A DNA stretch of 64,000 nucleotides, from the NCBI GenBank assembly GCA_013151215.1, contig JAADIS010000003.1, positions 19,477 to 83,476 of the forward strand, given 5' to 3'. Positions 29,571-39,590 of this stretch are shown one piece after another; the stretch's first letter is position 1; each line of letters starts with the position of its first letter. Below the pieces are notes generated by a model. The model was not told the origin of the DNA. It searched no databases and was given only the letters and a program-made list of their open reading frames with translations. The translations under genes were made by a program, and so were the position numbers. Source of the DNA: Chlorobiota bacterium. Lineage in GTDB: Bacteria > Bacteroidota > Bacteroidia > Bacteroidales > F082.

Positions 29571-30902
29571 ATGAAGAAGTATTTTGCAATATCAAGTGTG
29601 ATTATCGTCTTTTTCAGTTTATTTAACGGATGCTCGAATTCTAAATATCCGGGTTATGAACTGTCCGATAATGGGGTTAACTATAAGTTTATTACTCGCT
29701 CAGCCGATACTGCAAAGGCAGAAGTATCGGATTATGTGGTAGTTAATATGACCTATGGCCTGGCCGACACCTTGTTGTTCGATAGCAAGACATTGGACGA
29801 CGAGCTGGTGTTCCCTTATATTGAGCATACATTTGAAGGCGACCTATATGATGCTTTAGGCCTTATGTCGGTCGGCGATTCGATGGCGTTCGTTATAGTA
29901 GCCGATTCGTTTTATCTTAAAACTGCCAATATGAGCAAGCTGCCAAGTTATGTAAAGGCAGGGGAACCAATGTATTACCAACTGAAACTGCTGAGGGTCG
30001 AGACAAGAAAACAATATCAGCAGGCAATATTAGGTGCCCAGATGGAGAAGAGAAAAAAGGAAATCAGCACCTTGCTCGATTATGTGCGCAACAACAAGAT
30101 CAGCAACCCACCAACAGCTAGCGGCTTATATTTTATAGAAACGAAAAAGGGCTGGGGGCACAAGCCGGGAAAAGGCGATATCTGCAACATAAGACTTATG
30201 GTTAAAACCTTGAACGGGACTCAGTTATATTCAAATCTTAAAAAAGATATACCTGTCCTGAAAGTAGAGTATGGAAAAGAGTTCGACACCAAAGGATTTA
30301 TGGAAGGCCTTGGTATGATGAAAGAAGGGGGGGAAGCCAAGCTTATTGTTCCTTCCAACATAGGTGTCGGGGCTTATGGAATGCAAGGCGTTGACGGATT
30401 TACTACCTTGGAATATAAGCTTGTACTTGAGTCAATAACACCGTTTGCTGCTGCGGAAAAACAAAGACTGGAGGAGGAGAAGATCAGAAATGCCGAGCGC
30501 GATAAAATAAAAGGCACGGAAAAGGCCAAGCTGGAAAGTTATATCAGGAAAAACAAAATTAAGGTCAGCCCTCAGCCCTCCGGGTTTTATTATATTGAAC
30601 GCCGGGCCGGCAGTGGTAAGCAAGCCGTACATGGAAGCACCGTCGAGCTTAATTACAAGCTATTCTCCATAGACGGGGACCTTATCAGCTCTTCCTATGA
30701 AAAAGGACAGCCGCTTAAATTCGTGCTTGGCACGGGAGCGGTGATCGAAGGGTGGGAGAAAGGCATAAAGCTTATGAGCGAAGGTTCTGAGGCTACTTTG
30801 GTCATTCCGTCGAATTTGGCTTATGGGAGCCAGGGAAAAGGCAAGAAGATCCCTCCATATTCAACTTTGGTGTTCGATGTCGAGCTAGTTTCTGTTAAGT
30901 AA
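29571..30902 (+). CDS. FKBP-type peptidyl-prolyl isomerase lipoprotein, three FKBP-like domains (first two divergent)
   Basis: Lipobox SLFNGC; three successive FKBP-like blocks; canonical last domain FVLGTGAVIEGWEKGIKLMSEGSEATLVIPSNLAYG. Confidence 0.85.
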   Translation: MKKYFAISSVIIVFFSLFNGCSNSKYPGYELSDNGVNYKFITRSADTAKAEVSDYVVVNMTYGLADTLLFDSKTLDDELVFPYIEHTFEGDLYDALGLMSVGDSMAFVIVADSFYLKTANMSKLPSYVKAGEPMYYQLKLLRVETRKQYQQAILGAQMEKRKKEISTLLDYVRNNKISNPPTASGLYFIETKKGWGHKPGKGDICNIRLMVKTLNGTQLYSNLKKDIPVLKVEYGKEFDTKGFMEGLGMMKEGGEAKLIVPSNIGVGAYGMQGVDGFTTLEYKLVLESITPFAAAEKQRLEEEKIRNAERDKIKGTEKAKLESYIRKNKIKVSPQPSGFYYIERRAGSGKQAVHGSTVELNYKLFSIDGDLISSSYEKGQPLKFVLGTGAVIEGWEKGIKLMSEGSEATLVIPSNLAYGSQGKGKKIPPYSTLVFDVELVSVK

Positions 30903-31316
30903 TGTTTGATTGGCACTCAACTCTTTATTGTTGTTAAAGTATTTCTCGATCAGGTCTGTCAATTCCTCTACTAAAAACGGTTTTGCCAGGAAATTGTCCA
31001 TTCCCGCATCGAAACAGCTTTGCCTGTCTGTTTCCATGGCGTAAGCCGTAACGGCAATAATCTTAACCGGCGGCAAATTGTTTGCGGCTTCGTATTCCCT
31101 TATTTGAATCGTGGCATCCAGTCCGTTCATTTCGGGCATTTCCAAATCCATAAGTATTAAATCATATTTGTTCTTTTTGTAAAAACCTATGCCTAACTGG
31201 CCGTTTACGGCAATATCTGTTTTATGGCCTAATCTGTCAAGAACAATCTTCACAAACTTTATATTCATTTCGTCGTTTTCGACTAGCAGTATTCTCAGTC
31301 CTCTTACTTTTTCCAT
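30885..31316 (-). CDS. Stand-alone CheY-like receiver protein
   Basis: ILLVENDEMNIKFVKIVLDRLGH, LILMDLEMPEMNGLDATIQIREYE, FLAKPFLVEEL. Confidence 0.9.
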   Translation of the reverse strand: MEKVRGLRILLVENDEMNIKFVKIVLDRLGHKTDIAVNGQLGIGFYKKNKYDLILMDLEMPEMNGLDATIQIREYEAANNLPPVKIIAVTAYAMETDRQSCFDAGMDNFLAKPFLVEELTDLIEKYFNNNKELSANQTLLNRN

Positions 31317-31512
31317 ATTAGTATTTCTTTGTTGTTGATAGTACTTAATTATTGTAAATCAAGATATATGCCATTTTTAAATTTATTGATATAATACTGG
31401 TTTTGTGATTATTAAATTATCACAGACGATAAGGTCGAGTTTCAAATCGGGACATTTTTTTTGATAATAAGACAAATAACGATCAATGTGGTTCTTAATA
31501 GAAAAATTTCCG

Positions 31513-32910
31513 CTACAAATTTAATACTTTTTCGATTACGGAAATCAATTCTGTCTTTTTTATTGGCTTCGACAAATATTCGTCGAAACCTTCATTTAAG
31601 AGTTTTTCCTTTTCATTCGACATGGCATAGGCCGTTTGGGCTATAAAAGGCGTGCTTACCATTACGGGCCAGTCTTTTTTAATCCGGTGCATAAGCGTTA
31701 TTCCGTCAAATTCACCGGGCAGGTTAATATCCATTAGCACAAAATCAATTATAAATTGGTCGAGTGCCAGCTTGGTTAGCTCATCCAGGGTCTCTTCCCC
31801 GGAACCGCAGACGACAAGTTTATTACAACCAAATAACAATTTCGTAAATAATATTTGGTTGATCTTGTCATCTTCCACAAGCAAGATATTTTTGTTTTCC
31901 CATGGAGCCTTATCGCTTATTTGCTTTTTCCTGACCTTGGGCTCTTTTTGTGCCTGGGCTACTCTTGCAAGTTGCAAACTGATGAAAGCCTCTGTCCCGC
32001 TGCCTTTTTCAGATTCGATAACAATATTGCCGTTCATCAGATGGAGGGCTTTTTTCGCAAGTGGCAAACTTAAGCCTGCTCCTTGGTATTTCGTTGAATA
32101 CCCTAAGGTTTCCTGCCTGTAAGGCTCAAACACAAGCGGGATATAAGATGGGTCGATCCCGATGCCGGTATCTTTAATGCTGATGGTAACTATATCACCT
32201 TCGCTTCTTGCGCCAACTTTAATATACCCTTTGTCGGTAAACCTAACCGAATTGTCCAAAACCGAATCGATAATCCTCCTCAGGGCATCTCTGTCTGACA
32301 AACAATTGTGGTCCAGGTCTTTATCTACTATAATCTGTAAGCCTTTCTCGTCGGCTATTTTCCTGAAGTTTGCGATCGATTCGTTGAGTATCGATTTTAA
32401 ATCGCAAGCCACCAGGTCGAAACTAATATCGTTTACCTCTATTCTGCTTATATCGATAATATCGTTTAACAGCTTGAGCAAATTCTCCCCGCTTTCGGAG
32501 ATGCTGTTCCCATACTCATATAGATCGTCCCTGTTAAGGTGGGCCATCTCGGTTTTGAGCAGGTTGGCGAAACCCAAAATCCCGTTCAGCGGATTCCTTA
32601 TTTCGTTACTGACATTTGTCAAGAAAACATTTTTCATATAATTGGCCTTTTCTTCCTTTTCTATGGAGGCTTTCAAGGACTTGTTCCTGATCTTGATGTC
32701 TTGTATGTCAATCTTTAGTGCCTGTGATTCGGATCTGTAACGGGACTCGAAACTGTTATTGGGGTTATTAAGCTCGTTTAAGTTCAGCCTGATGTCATTT
32801 TGCTTGTCGCTTATGGTTTTGGCCCAAACCGATTTTTTTCTGTAAAAAATAAATGCCGTGCTTATGGATAGCAAAACAAGTGCGATACTTAAAACATAAA
32901 ATAAGCTCAT
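31513..32910 (-). CDS. Hybrid histidine-kinase-like protein with intact receiver but H-box His replaced by Asn
   Basis: TM; FLTNVSNEIRNPLNGILGFANLL (Asn where SHEIRTPL His is expected); DTGIGI, GAGLSLPLAKKAL; receiver LLVEDDKINQ, VLMDINLPGEFDG, SKPI. Confidence 0.88.
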   Translation of the reverse strand: MSLFYVLSIALVLLSISTAFIFYRKKSVWAKTISDKQNDIRLNLNELNNPNNSFESRYRSESQALKIDIQDIKIRNKSLKASIEKEEKANYMKNVFLTNVSNEIRNPLNGILGFANLLKTEMAHLNRDDLYEYGNSISESGENLLKLLNDIIDISRIEVNDISFDLVACDLKSILNESIANFRKIADEKGLQIIVDKDLDHNCLSDRDALRRIIDSVLDNSVRFTDKGYIKVGARSEGDIVTISIKDTGIGIDPSYIPLVFEPYRQETLGYSTKYQGAGLSLPLAKKALHLMNGNIVIESEKGSGTEAFISLQLARVAQAQKEPKVRKKQISDKAPWENKNILLVEDDKINQILFTKLLFGCNKLVVCGSGEETLDELTKLALDQFIIDFVLMDINLPGEFDGITLMHRIKKDWPVMVSTPFIAQTAYAMSNEKEKLLNEGFDEYLSKPIKKTELISVIEKVLNL

Positions 32911-32916
32911 GATAAT

Positions 32917-33723
32917 TTATTTGGTTTTTTCAGCAGTAAACAGGATTTCCTTCGGGAACAGCTTTAATCTTTCGACTTTCGCAGGGTCAAAATCGCCCTG
33001 TCTTATCAATTTTACCATAAAGCCTACCGATTCCAGAAGTTTGGGATAGTCTTTTCCGTACAATCTAACATGATCGAATTGCCCATAATTATCTTCTCTT
33101 TCCTTAACCGTCCTCAAATCAGTGTTCTCAAAGGTTGAATCCGTATTATTTGAATAAGGGATCTGTAATATGGCGATACCACCTTTTCTCAATGTCCTGT
33201 GCATCTCGCTAAGCGCCAGCTTGTCGTTGGGGATATGTTCCAAAACATGATTGGCAATGATTATATCAAACTCGGAATCGGAATAATGCATGTCCGTTAA
33301 GTCCACCAAAGTCATTTCGGCAGGATAGTATATTCCTTCATGGTATTTAGCGGCAGGTATATAATCAGCATTTTCAAAGGACGATAAGAACCTATATAAG
33401 CCGGGCTCCGGAGCAATATGAAGTATTTTTATCTTATCATCGAGCAAGTCGGGGCGACTATCGAAAAACAATTTCACGAACCTGTCGCGGTCGGTGCTCT
33501 GGCAATTGGGGCAGATATGGTTTCTTGTCCCTGCCCCGATAATTTCCTTTTCCCCGATAATGGGCAAATTAAAACCTCCCGGCAGCATCTTCCTGAATTT
33601 CCTGTTGCAGATGTTGCAATCACAAGAATTACCGGCATAATAAATACCCCTTAAATACAGAAATATTTTTTTTAGACCTCTGGCATAAGAATTCGGCAGC
33701 TTCTTTTTTAAATCGGAAATCAT
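32917..33723 (-). CDS. Class I SAM-dependent methyltransferase with N-terminal Cys-rich (zinc-finger-like) segment
   Basis: CNICNRKF...HICPNCQSTDRDR; KILHIAPEPGLYRFL; FDIIIANHVLEHIPNDKLALSEMHRTLRKGG. Confidence 0.85.
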   Translation of the reverse strand: MISDLKKKLPNSYARGLKKIFLYLRGIYYAGNSCDCNICNRKFRKMLPGGFNLPIIGEKEIIGAGTRNHICPNCQSTDRDRFVKLFFDSRPDLLDDKIKILHIAPEPGLYRFLSSFENADYIPAAKYHEGIYYPAEMTLVDLTDMHYSDSEFDIIIANHVLEHIPNDKLALSEMHRTLRKGGIAILQIPYSNNTDSTFENTDLRTVKEREDNYGQFDHVRLYGKDYPKLLESVGFMVKLIRQGDFDPAKVERLKLFPKEILFTAEKTK

Positions 33724-33729
33724 AGGCTC

Positions 33730-35367
33730 TTATTGAATTATCAACTTATGGTTTACTGAATAAGTCCCGGTATTAACCGTTAAGATACATAATTGGGGGG
33801 ACAAGCCTTTTAAATCAATTTCTATTTTATTATTTATTCCACCCTGGCAGTAGGAATCAAGCTCAAATAATTGCTTACCGTCAATCGACCGAATCGTAAA
33901 AGTGCAAACCCCGCTTTTTAAAGGCCTAATGTTTATACTAGTATAATTTTTGGCGGGGTTCGGGAAAACCTGGCCAACAAAAGCACTCTCTTTCCCGGCT
34001 TCGCCGATGGCGTCGGGGCCCTGATATTCATAGGCGCCAACATCGTAAAAAGTATTATATGGACGGTTATGGTTCAGCAGATCGAATGTTACGCCCTCGC
34101 TACTGAGATTTTTCCCGAAGTCGATGGCGATAGAGCCGTTTTTGAGGCTATAATCGTCGGACGAGGGATTTGTAAACCCAATGTCCGAAATCGAGGGCGA
34201 AAAAATATTATTGCTCAGAGTTAAATTTGCCGAAGAGGTGAGGTTGTTGACATAAGCTGATTCCCCCTCGTCAATTTTACCCGGATCCGCTATTATATTA
34301 TTGATTATGACCCCTTGATTGGCAACGGGGTTGTTATAGGTAATCCCATAGGACTTAGGGCTGACGATAGTGTTATTATAGAATTTGAAGTCGAGATTTG
34401 CGAGAGTTACAACATCGCCTACATAAATACCGTGCTTGGCAGAATTTGGGTTGCCGGGCTCAAAGCTTCTGCCGGCCCTGACTATCAAGTTGTTGTAAAC
34501 CATAAACCCTCCAAGGCCGAGGACATCGATACCATCGCCCTTGCCGTCGTAGATTTCATTGTTATAGCAATCGCAGCGGGAGCCGCCACCGATTAATATC
34601 CCCGACATCTGATAAAGCGTTTCCTTGTCCGAGTCGTAGCGGATAATATTATTATAAATACTGCAGTCCTCGTCGGATGACGATACCTGTATGCCGTCCC
34701 AACCACAATGCTCCAGAATGTTGTTGTATATCTTTACGTCTTTAATCAGGTGCGGGAAAATAGTAGTGTCGCAGGCATCCAAATAAACACCTTGTTCATA
34801 TTTCGAATGACCGATATACATGCCCTCGTCGCCGATATCGTGAAAATAACAATCGTGGATATGCAGTGAATACATAGTGAAATTATCCCTGCTGGAAGCA
34901 AAAGTGCAATCCGGGTCGGTTTTGGCGTAAAGCCCTGCTATTAATGTATTGCTGATTTCGATGTTCGAAACTTCAATATTGGTGCTCAGTTCGTCAATCG
35001 ACATGCCCGAACCATTGGCGACCCTTTTTATTTTAAATCCGTAATCGATACCTTCATAACCATTGCCAAGAAATTTTATAAATGAACAATTCGCGATCTT
35101 AATACCGTAAAAGTTGTCGGTATCGAATAAAACCTGACCATTGCTGTTGATAAAAGTTATGGGCTGGTTCTCAGTACCGTGCACGTTCTTGATAAGCAAA
35201 TAATCCTTTTGCGACGATTCGATACAAACTGTGCTTCCGGCCGGTATGCTTGTTGTTTCGCCATCAATAATAAACTCGTTGGCTGCTATTGTCATGTCGC
35301 AATCTTGCGCCGATAAGCTAAAGGTTAGTAAAGAGCAGAATAAGACAATATTTATTAGTTTTATCAT
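33730..35367 (-). CDS. Secreted right-handed parallel beta-helix repeat protein with T9SS sorting domain
   Basis: Signal peptide; repeated IYNNI/IYNNIIRYDS/YNNTIVS helix rungs; C-terminus GQVFPNPAKNYTSINIRPL...NHKLIIQ; ATG at 35367 overlaps the stop of the upstream gene. Confidence 0.85.
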   Translation of the reverse strand: MIKLINIVLFCSLLTFSLSAQDCDMTIAANEFIIDGETTSIPAGSTVCIESSQKDYLLIKNVHGTENQPITFINSNGQVLFDTDNFYGIKIANCSFIKFLGNGYEGIDYGFKIKRVANGSGMSIDELSTNIEVSNIEISNTLIAGLYAKTDPDCTFASSRDNFTMYSLHIHDCYFHDIGDEGMYIGHSKYEQGVYLDACDTTIFPHLIKDVKIYNNILEHCGWDGIQVSSSDEDCSIYNNIIRYDSDKETLYQMSGILIGGGSRCDCYNNEIYDGKGDGIDVLGLGGFMVYNNLIVRAGRSFEPGNPNSAKHGIYVGDVVTLANLDFKFYNNTIVSPKSYGITYNNPVANQGVIINNIIADPGKIDEGESAYVNNLTSSANLTLSNNIFSPSISDIGFTNPSSDDYSLKNGSIAIDFGKNLSSEGVTFDLLNHNRPYNTFYDVGAYEYQGPDAIGEAGKESAFVGQVFPNPAKNYTSINIRPLKSGVCTFTIRSIDGKQLFELDSYCQGGINNKIEIDLKGLSPQLCILTVNTGTYSVNHKLIIQ

Positions 35368-36557
35368 GACCCTCGTTTTGCCCTTTCCCAATTTACGGAT
35401 TGCTGCCCTTTTAAAAACCGTTGAAACCCGAGGTAAACGGCATAGTTCATAACGAAAAAGTAGTACGGTACGAACAATATCTTTATGCTGATCTTTTTGT
35501 TTTCGAGAAACCAGCCCAACATTGCGAAAACGTAGAACAATACCTGGGCATAAAAAAGCAAGGTGTAAATATTTGAAAAAGAAGTTATTCCGGCATTTAA
35601 GGCCAGGAAAAAATTAAAGATAAATATAAAAGGCAATGCAAGAGGGGCAAGCGTCCAGCGCAAAACCCTGTGTGAAATGTATTGAAAGCTAAGGGTTTTA
35701 TATTTAAAGATATTAAGCAAAGGACTTAACCTAATTATTGATTGAATACCCCCGGCAGCAATCCTTATCTTACGTTTGAGTTCTTCCTGTACGTTAGCCG
35801 AAGAGCTTTCTATCGCATAGGCTTCAGGATCATATTGAATAGTGTAACCTTCCATGGCAACTCTTAATGAAATAATGAAGTCGTCGAGAAGTGTATCTTT
35901 TTCAACTTCGCGGAATAATTCTGTTCTAATTGCGAAAAGTTCCCCCGCTGCACCCACAACGGAATAAAGTTCGGCATCCCATTTTTTTAGTTTGGATTCA
36001 TATTTCCAATAAATCCCTTCACTACCCACGGCTGAGTCGGAATCCTTCTTGAAAATCCGTTTTTCGCCTGATACACAGCCTACTTTGGGGTCTTTGAACA
36101 TATTTACTATCCGTTGGATCGATTCTTCACCTAGCATGGTGTTTCCATCGGAGAATATCACAATGGGCGACTTGACAAATTTCATGCCCCTGTTCATGGC
36201 ACCTATTTTTCCGCCTCTGGCATCTTCATGATAAACTTCCACGCCCCGGTCTGAATATTTCTTCAAAATATCAGGCGTTCCGTCGTCCGATCCATCGGTT
36301 ACCCAAACTTGTCTTACTTTGTCCTTATTATATTTAAGACTGAACGAGTTTTCGACCTTGGCATCAACATAATCTTTTTCGTTATATGCTGCAACGAACA
36401 ATGTAACTTCTGGTTCATAGTCTTCATCGATATTCTTTTTTGAACTGCCGAATATCCTTTTAAGTTTAACCAAGAAAAACAATAGAATTCCATAACCCAA
36501 ATAGGCATAGAAAACAATGAAAAGCAAAAGCCAGAATATAAATTCCAATGTGTTCAT
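35364..36557 (-). CDS. Family 2 glycosyltransferase, membrane-associated
   Basis: EVTLFVAAYNEKDYVDAKVENSFSL...IFSDGNTMLGEESIQRI...C-terminal TM segments. Confidence 0.88.
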   Translation of the reverse strand: MNTLEFIFWLLLFIVFYAYLGYGILLFFLVKLKRIFGSSKKNIDEDYEPEVTLFVAAYNEKDYVDAKVENSFSLKYNKDKVRQVWVTDGSDDGTPDILKKYSDRGVEVYHEDARGGKIGAMNRGMKFVKSPIVIFSDGNTMLGEESIQRIVNMFKDPKVGCVSGEKRIFKKDSDSAVGSEGIYWKYESKLKKWDAELYSVVGAAGELFAIRTELFREVEKDTLLDDFIISLRVAMEGYTIQYDPEAYAIESSSANVQEELKRKIRIAAGGIQSIIRLSPLLNIFKYKTLSFQYISHRVLRWTLAPLALPFIFIFNFFLALNAGITSFSNIYTLLFYAQVLFYVFAMLGWFLENKKISIKILFVPYYFFVMNYAVYLGFQRFLKGQQSVNWERAKRGS

Positions 36558-36569
36558 AAGGTCGATATA

Positions 36570-37208
36570 TTATTTTTTAATTTTATCTTGATTGATAACA
36601 CGTTCCCACTTGCCCGATTCTTTGTTGTATTGCTTGAGCAGTTTAGCAGGGTTACCTCCAACGATTGAATAGGGGGGGACATCTTTGGTTACAACGCTAC
36701 CGCCGGCAACAACTGAATGTTTACCAACTGTAACACCGGCAGTAATAACAGCATTAGCCCCGATCCAGACTTCGTCTTCAATAGTTATTAGACTTGTTCT
36801 TACATGTTGGTCGGCAATGGGAACATTAATATCCTCATAAACATGGTTCAGTCCGGAACATACAATATTTTGGGCAAACATGATATCATTACCAATCTTA
36901 ATCGGGCCGATTATCACATTGGCCATCCCGAGCCTTGTACGGTCACCAATTTCTACATGACCAACTCCATTGTTTATTGTGGAGAAGTCCTCGATTGTTG
37001 AATTACTCCCAAGTTTAAAGTCGTTATAAGGAAAAACATCCATTCTGACCCTACGTCGGATTACGGAGTTTTTCCCTCTTTTGTTCAATATCGGGTTAAC
37101 GAACATTCTAACCCATAATCGCGGACGTGCCTGATTCTTAGGCATTAACATCCAAAGCGCAAAGTTCTTGAGTTTTTCGTTCGATTTTATTTTACCAGCT
37201 ATACCCAT
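36570..37208 (-). CDS. Left-handed beta-helix acyltransferase (hexapeptide family)
   Basis: IEIGDRTRLG-type hexads; VWIGANAVITAGVTVGKHSVVAGGSVVTKDVPPYSIVGGNPAKLLKQ. Confidence 0.9.
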   Translation of the reverse strand: MGIAGKIKSNEKLKNFALWMLMPKNQARPRLWVRMFVNPILNKRGKNSVIRRRVRMDVFPYNDFKLGSNSTIEDFSTINNGVGHVEIGDRTRLGMANVIIGPIKIGNDIMFAQNIVCSGLNHVYEDINVPIADQHVRTSLITIEDEVWIGANAVITAGVTVGKHSVVAGGSVVTKDVPPYSIVGGNPAKLLKQYNKESGKWERVINQDKIKK

Positions 37209-37209
37209 A

Positions 37210-38415
37210 TTATTTATTATTTTCGTTTTCCACTAACTCTATATATTTAAATATTTCTTTCGCATTGGCCTCCCAAGTATGTCCGCGGGCCAGTTTTTCG
37301 CGTTTTACTTCCAGGTCAGCATTATTATCATCAAGTGCTTTTTGTACTAGTTTGAGATAATCTTCCTTGTTTTCGGCAAGGTAGGTATAATCGGCAAAAA
37401 CCGACATGCCTTCGGTCTTGGTGGCTACGGTAGGCTTGCCCATTGCCAGGTATTCATCTATCTTGCGCGGGTAATTCCCGATGGTAACCTCATTTAACAG
37501 CTGTGGGTTTAGGGCAACGTCGAATGAGTTAAGGTAGGCCGGCAGTTCCTCCATTTTTTTGCTTCCCAGAAAATGGACGTTCTCTAGATCGTGAAGCTCA
37601 CTGGACGCAAAAGCGTCATCCTCGGGTCCAACCAGTACTATGCTCCAGTCGGGGCGGTTTTTTGCCAGATGGACTAAAACCTCAATATCAAGGCGCAGGT
37701 TGAAAAGCACCCCTATATAACCGATTATGGGTCCTTTTATATCCTTAATGTCGTGCGGGGCTTCATTAATAAGTTTTTTGTCGAACAAGCTTACATCGCA
37801 GCCCTGGCCTACATAATAGGAGTGAGGGTTGAATTGCCGTGCCTTGTCGGCAAGATAAGTGGAGTTTGCTACAACTACATCTGCTTTAGCCATCAACTTG
37901 GCCTCGTTGCGGATTCCCTGAGCCTTCCAAAAATCGACGGCAACCATATTGTCGCGTGTGTAATAACAGAATGTTTTGGCCTTTATCATTTCTTTCAGAT
38001 AAAAACTACGGAACATATCGGTATCGTTGAATATTATAATATCCTTAAAACCAAGTGATTCTATTGCTTCGTTAACTTCCCTGGCCTGACGTTTGTTATT
38101 GATTTTGTTTAAAATATCAAAAAGCCAATCAACTTTCAGCTGACTGATTGATTCAAGTACGGTATTGGGATAAAGATTCCAGAAATTATCCGTTACTTCA
38201 ACTAATTTTGGCTTTTTACCTTTCATTATTTCCCTTCGTTTGATAACTAAGGGGTCTTTTCTTTCGCGCCAAAGCGTAAACCTGTCGAGGGGATAATTTA
38301 CATAAAGTACCCTATTGTGTTTGGCAAATTCGTAAGAAAGATTTATGACATTGCTTCCGATACGGCTATCCATTGCAGCCAAACCCACAACTACTATATC
38401 CCTGCCTTTAATCAT
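37210..38415 (-). CDS. Glycosyltransferase (GT4-like)
   Basis: IKGPIIGYIGVLFNLRLDIEVLVHLAKNRPDWSIVLVGP...KIDEYLAMGKPTVATKTEGM. Confidence 0.85.
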   Translation of the reverse strand: MIKGRDIVVVGLAAMDSRIGSNVINLSYEFAKHNRVLYVNYPLDRFTLWRERKDPLVIKRREIMKGKKPKLVEVTDNFWNLYPNTVLESISQLKVDWLFDILNKINNKRQAREVNEAIESLGFKDIIIFNDTDMFRSFYLKEMIKAKTFCYYTRDNMVAVDFWKAQGIRNEAKLMAKADVVVANSTYLADKARQFNPHSYYVGQGCDVSLFDKKLINEAPHDIKDIKGPIIGYIGVLFNLRLDIEVLVHLAKNRPDWSIVLVGPEDDAFASSELHDLENVHFLGSKKMEELPAYLNSFDVALNPQLLNEVTIGNYPRKIDEYLAMGKPTVATKTEGMSVFADYTYLAENKEDYLKLVQKALDDNNADLEVKREKLARGHTWEANAKEIFKYIELVENENNK

Positions 38416-38420
38416 AATAA

Positions 38421-39575
38421 TTATTTTTTGTTATTATTATAAACTGTTTTGTAAAGTTCCAATACTTCGAGAGCCATATTTTTCCAAGAGAATTTTGCGG
38501 CTTGTTTCAGTCCTTTTTCTACCAGTTGCCTGCGAAGTTTCTCATCGTTCCCGATTTTGATCATCGCATCTGTAATTTCTTCCGGTTTGTAGGGATCTAC
38601 GATAAATGCCGCATCGCCGCTAACCTCCGGCATCGATGAAGTATTTGAGGTAATTACCGGTGAGCCGCAGCCCATGGCTTCCAGCATTGGAATTCCAAAA
38701 CTCTCGCGTAGCGAAGGATAAAGGAATATCTCGCATTGCTGATAAATAGAAGGTAAATCGGTATTGATAACATAACCCGTTAGGATAATTCGTTTTATTA
38801 GATCAGGATCTCCTATGCTGTTCAGAATCTTGGCAAGTTCTTGTTGTTCATAGTCGAGCATAACAAGATAAACGTCCTCAACTGTTTTTTTCAGATAATC
38901 GCTAAAGGCCTTTAATGTCCCAGGAGTGTTTTTCTTGGGATCGGTATTTCCCAAGAAGAAAAAATATCTGTCGGGAAGTTTATATTTATCTTTAACACGT
39001 TTTAGTTCATCTTTGTCGGTAACAGGCCTAAAGTGCTCACTAACACCATTATAAACTGCAACCAGCCTGTCGTCTGATTCAGGGAAGCCGAAAAATTCCT
39101 TAATTCGGTTTCTTTCGAACTTAGAAACAGTAATAATCTTGTCGCTTTTTTTAACAACGGCAGGTACTACATATCTACGGTACATATTACCGAATTTCTG
39201 ATACCAGGTACCACCTTTTTTGAAGATGCTTATGCCTTCGAGGTAAATTATATCGTGCAGTGTAACAACTAAAGGCATGCCCGGGTTTATTGGAGCCGTA
39301 TTACTGGTGCAATGGAGTATGTCGCAACCCTCTTTTTTTGCTGCTTTCGGTAGGGCAAACTGCTCCCATGTGGGGTAAGGGCCTCCGGGCAGTTCGACTA
39401 CCTTAAAGTTTTTTGTTTTTTTTAATGTATCCTTGTCAACATCAGGTTTCACAAAAACAACATATTCGTTCTCATGATCCAGTTTCTGTAATTCGTTTAT
39501 CAGCTCTAGGGCAACCATATCCATACCATGTTTCTTGGTACGGAAAAGCCTTTGTCCTTCAATTGCAATTTTCAT
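38421..39575 (-). CDS. Glycosyltransferase family 4
   Basis: PLVVTLHDIIYLEG...YFFFLGNTDPKKNTPGTLKAF...FLYPSLRESFGIPMLEAMGCGSPVITSNTSSMPEVSGDAA. Confidence 0.93.
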   Translation of the reverse strand: MKIAIEGQRLFRTKKHGMDMVALELINELQKLDHENEYVVFVKPDVDKDTLKKTKNFKVVELPGGPYPTWEQFALPKAAKKEGCDILHCTSNTAPINPGMPLVVTLHDIIYLEGISIFKKGGTWYQKFGNMYRRYVVPAVVKKSDKIITVSKFERNRIKEFFGFPESDDRLVAVYNGVSEHFRPVTDKDELKRVKDKYKLPDRYFFFLGNTDPKKNTPGTLKAFSDYLKKTVEDVYLVMLDYEQQELAKILNSIGDPDLIKRIILTGYVINTDLPSIYQQCEIFLYPSLRESFGIPMLEAMGCGSPVITSNTSSMPEVSGDAAFIVDPYKPEEITDAMIKIGNDEKLRRQLVEKGLKQAAKFSWKNMALEVLELYKTVYNNNKK

Positions 39576-39590
39576 TTTGTTGGCGTTTAT

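Noticed and set aside
32162-32641. 159-aa plus-strand ORF opposite the hybrid kinase-like gene
   Set aside because: Shadow ORF; the minus-strand frame has clear HATPase and receiver motifs.
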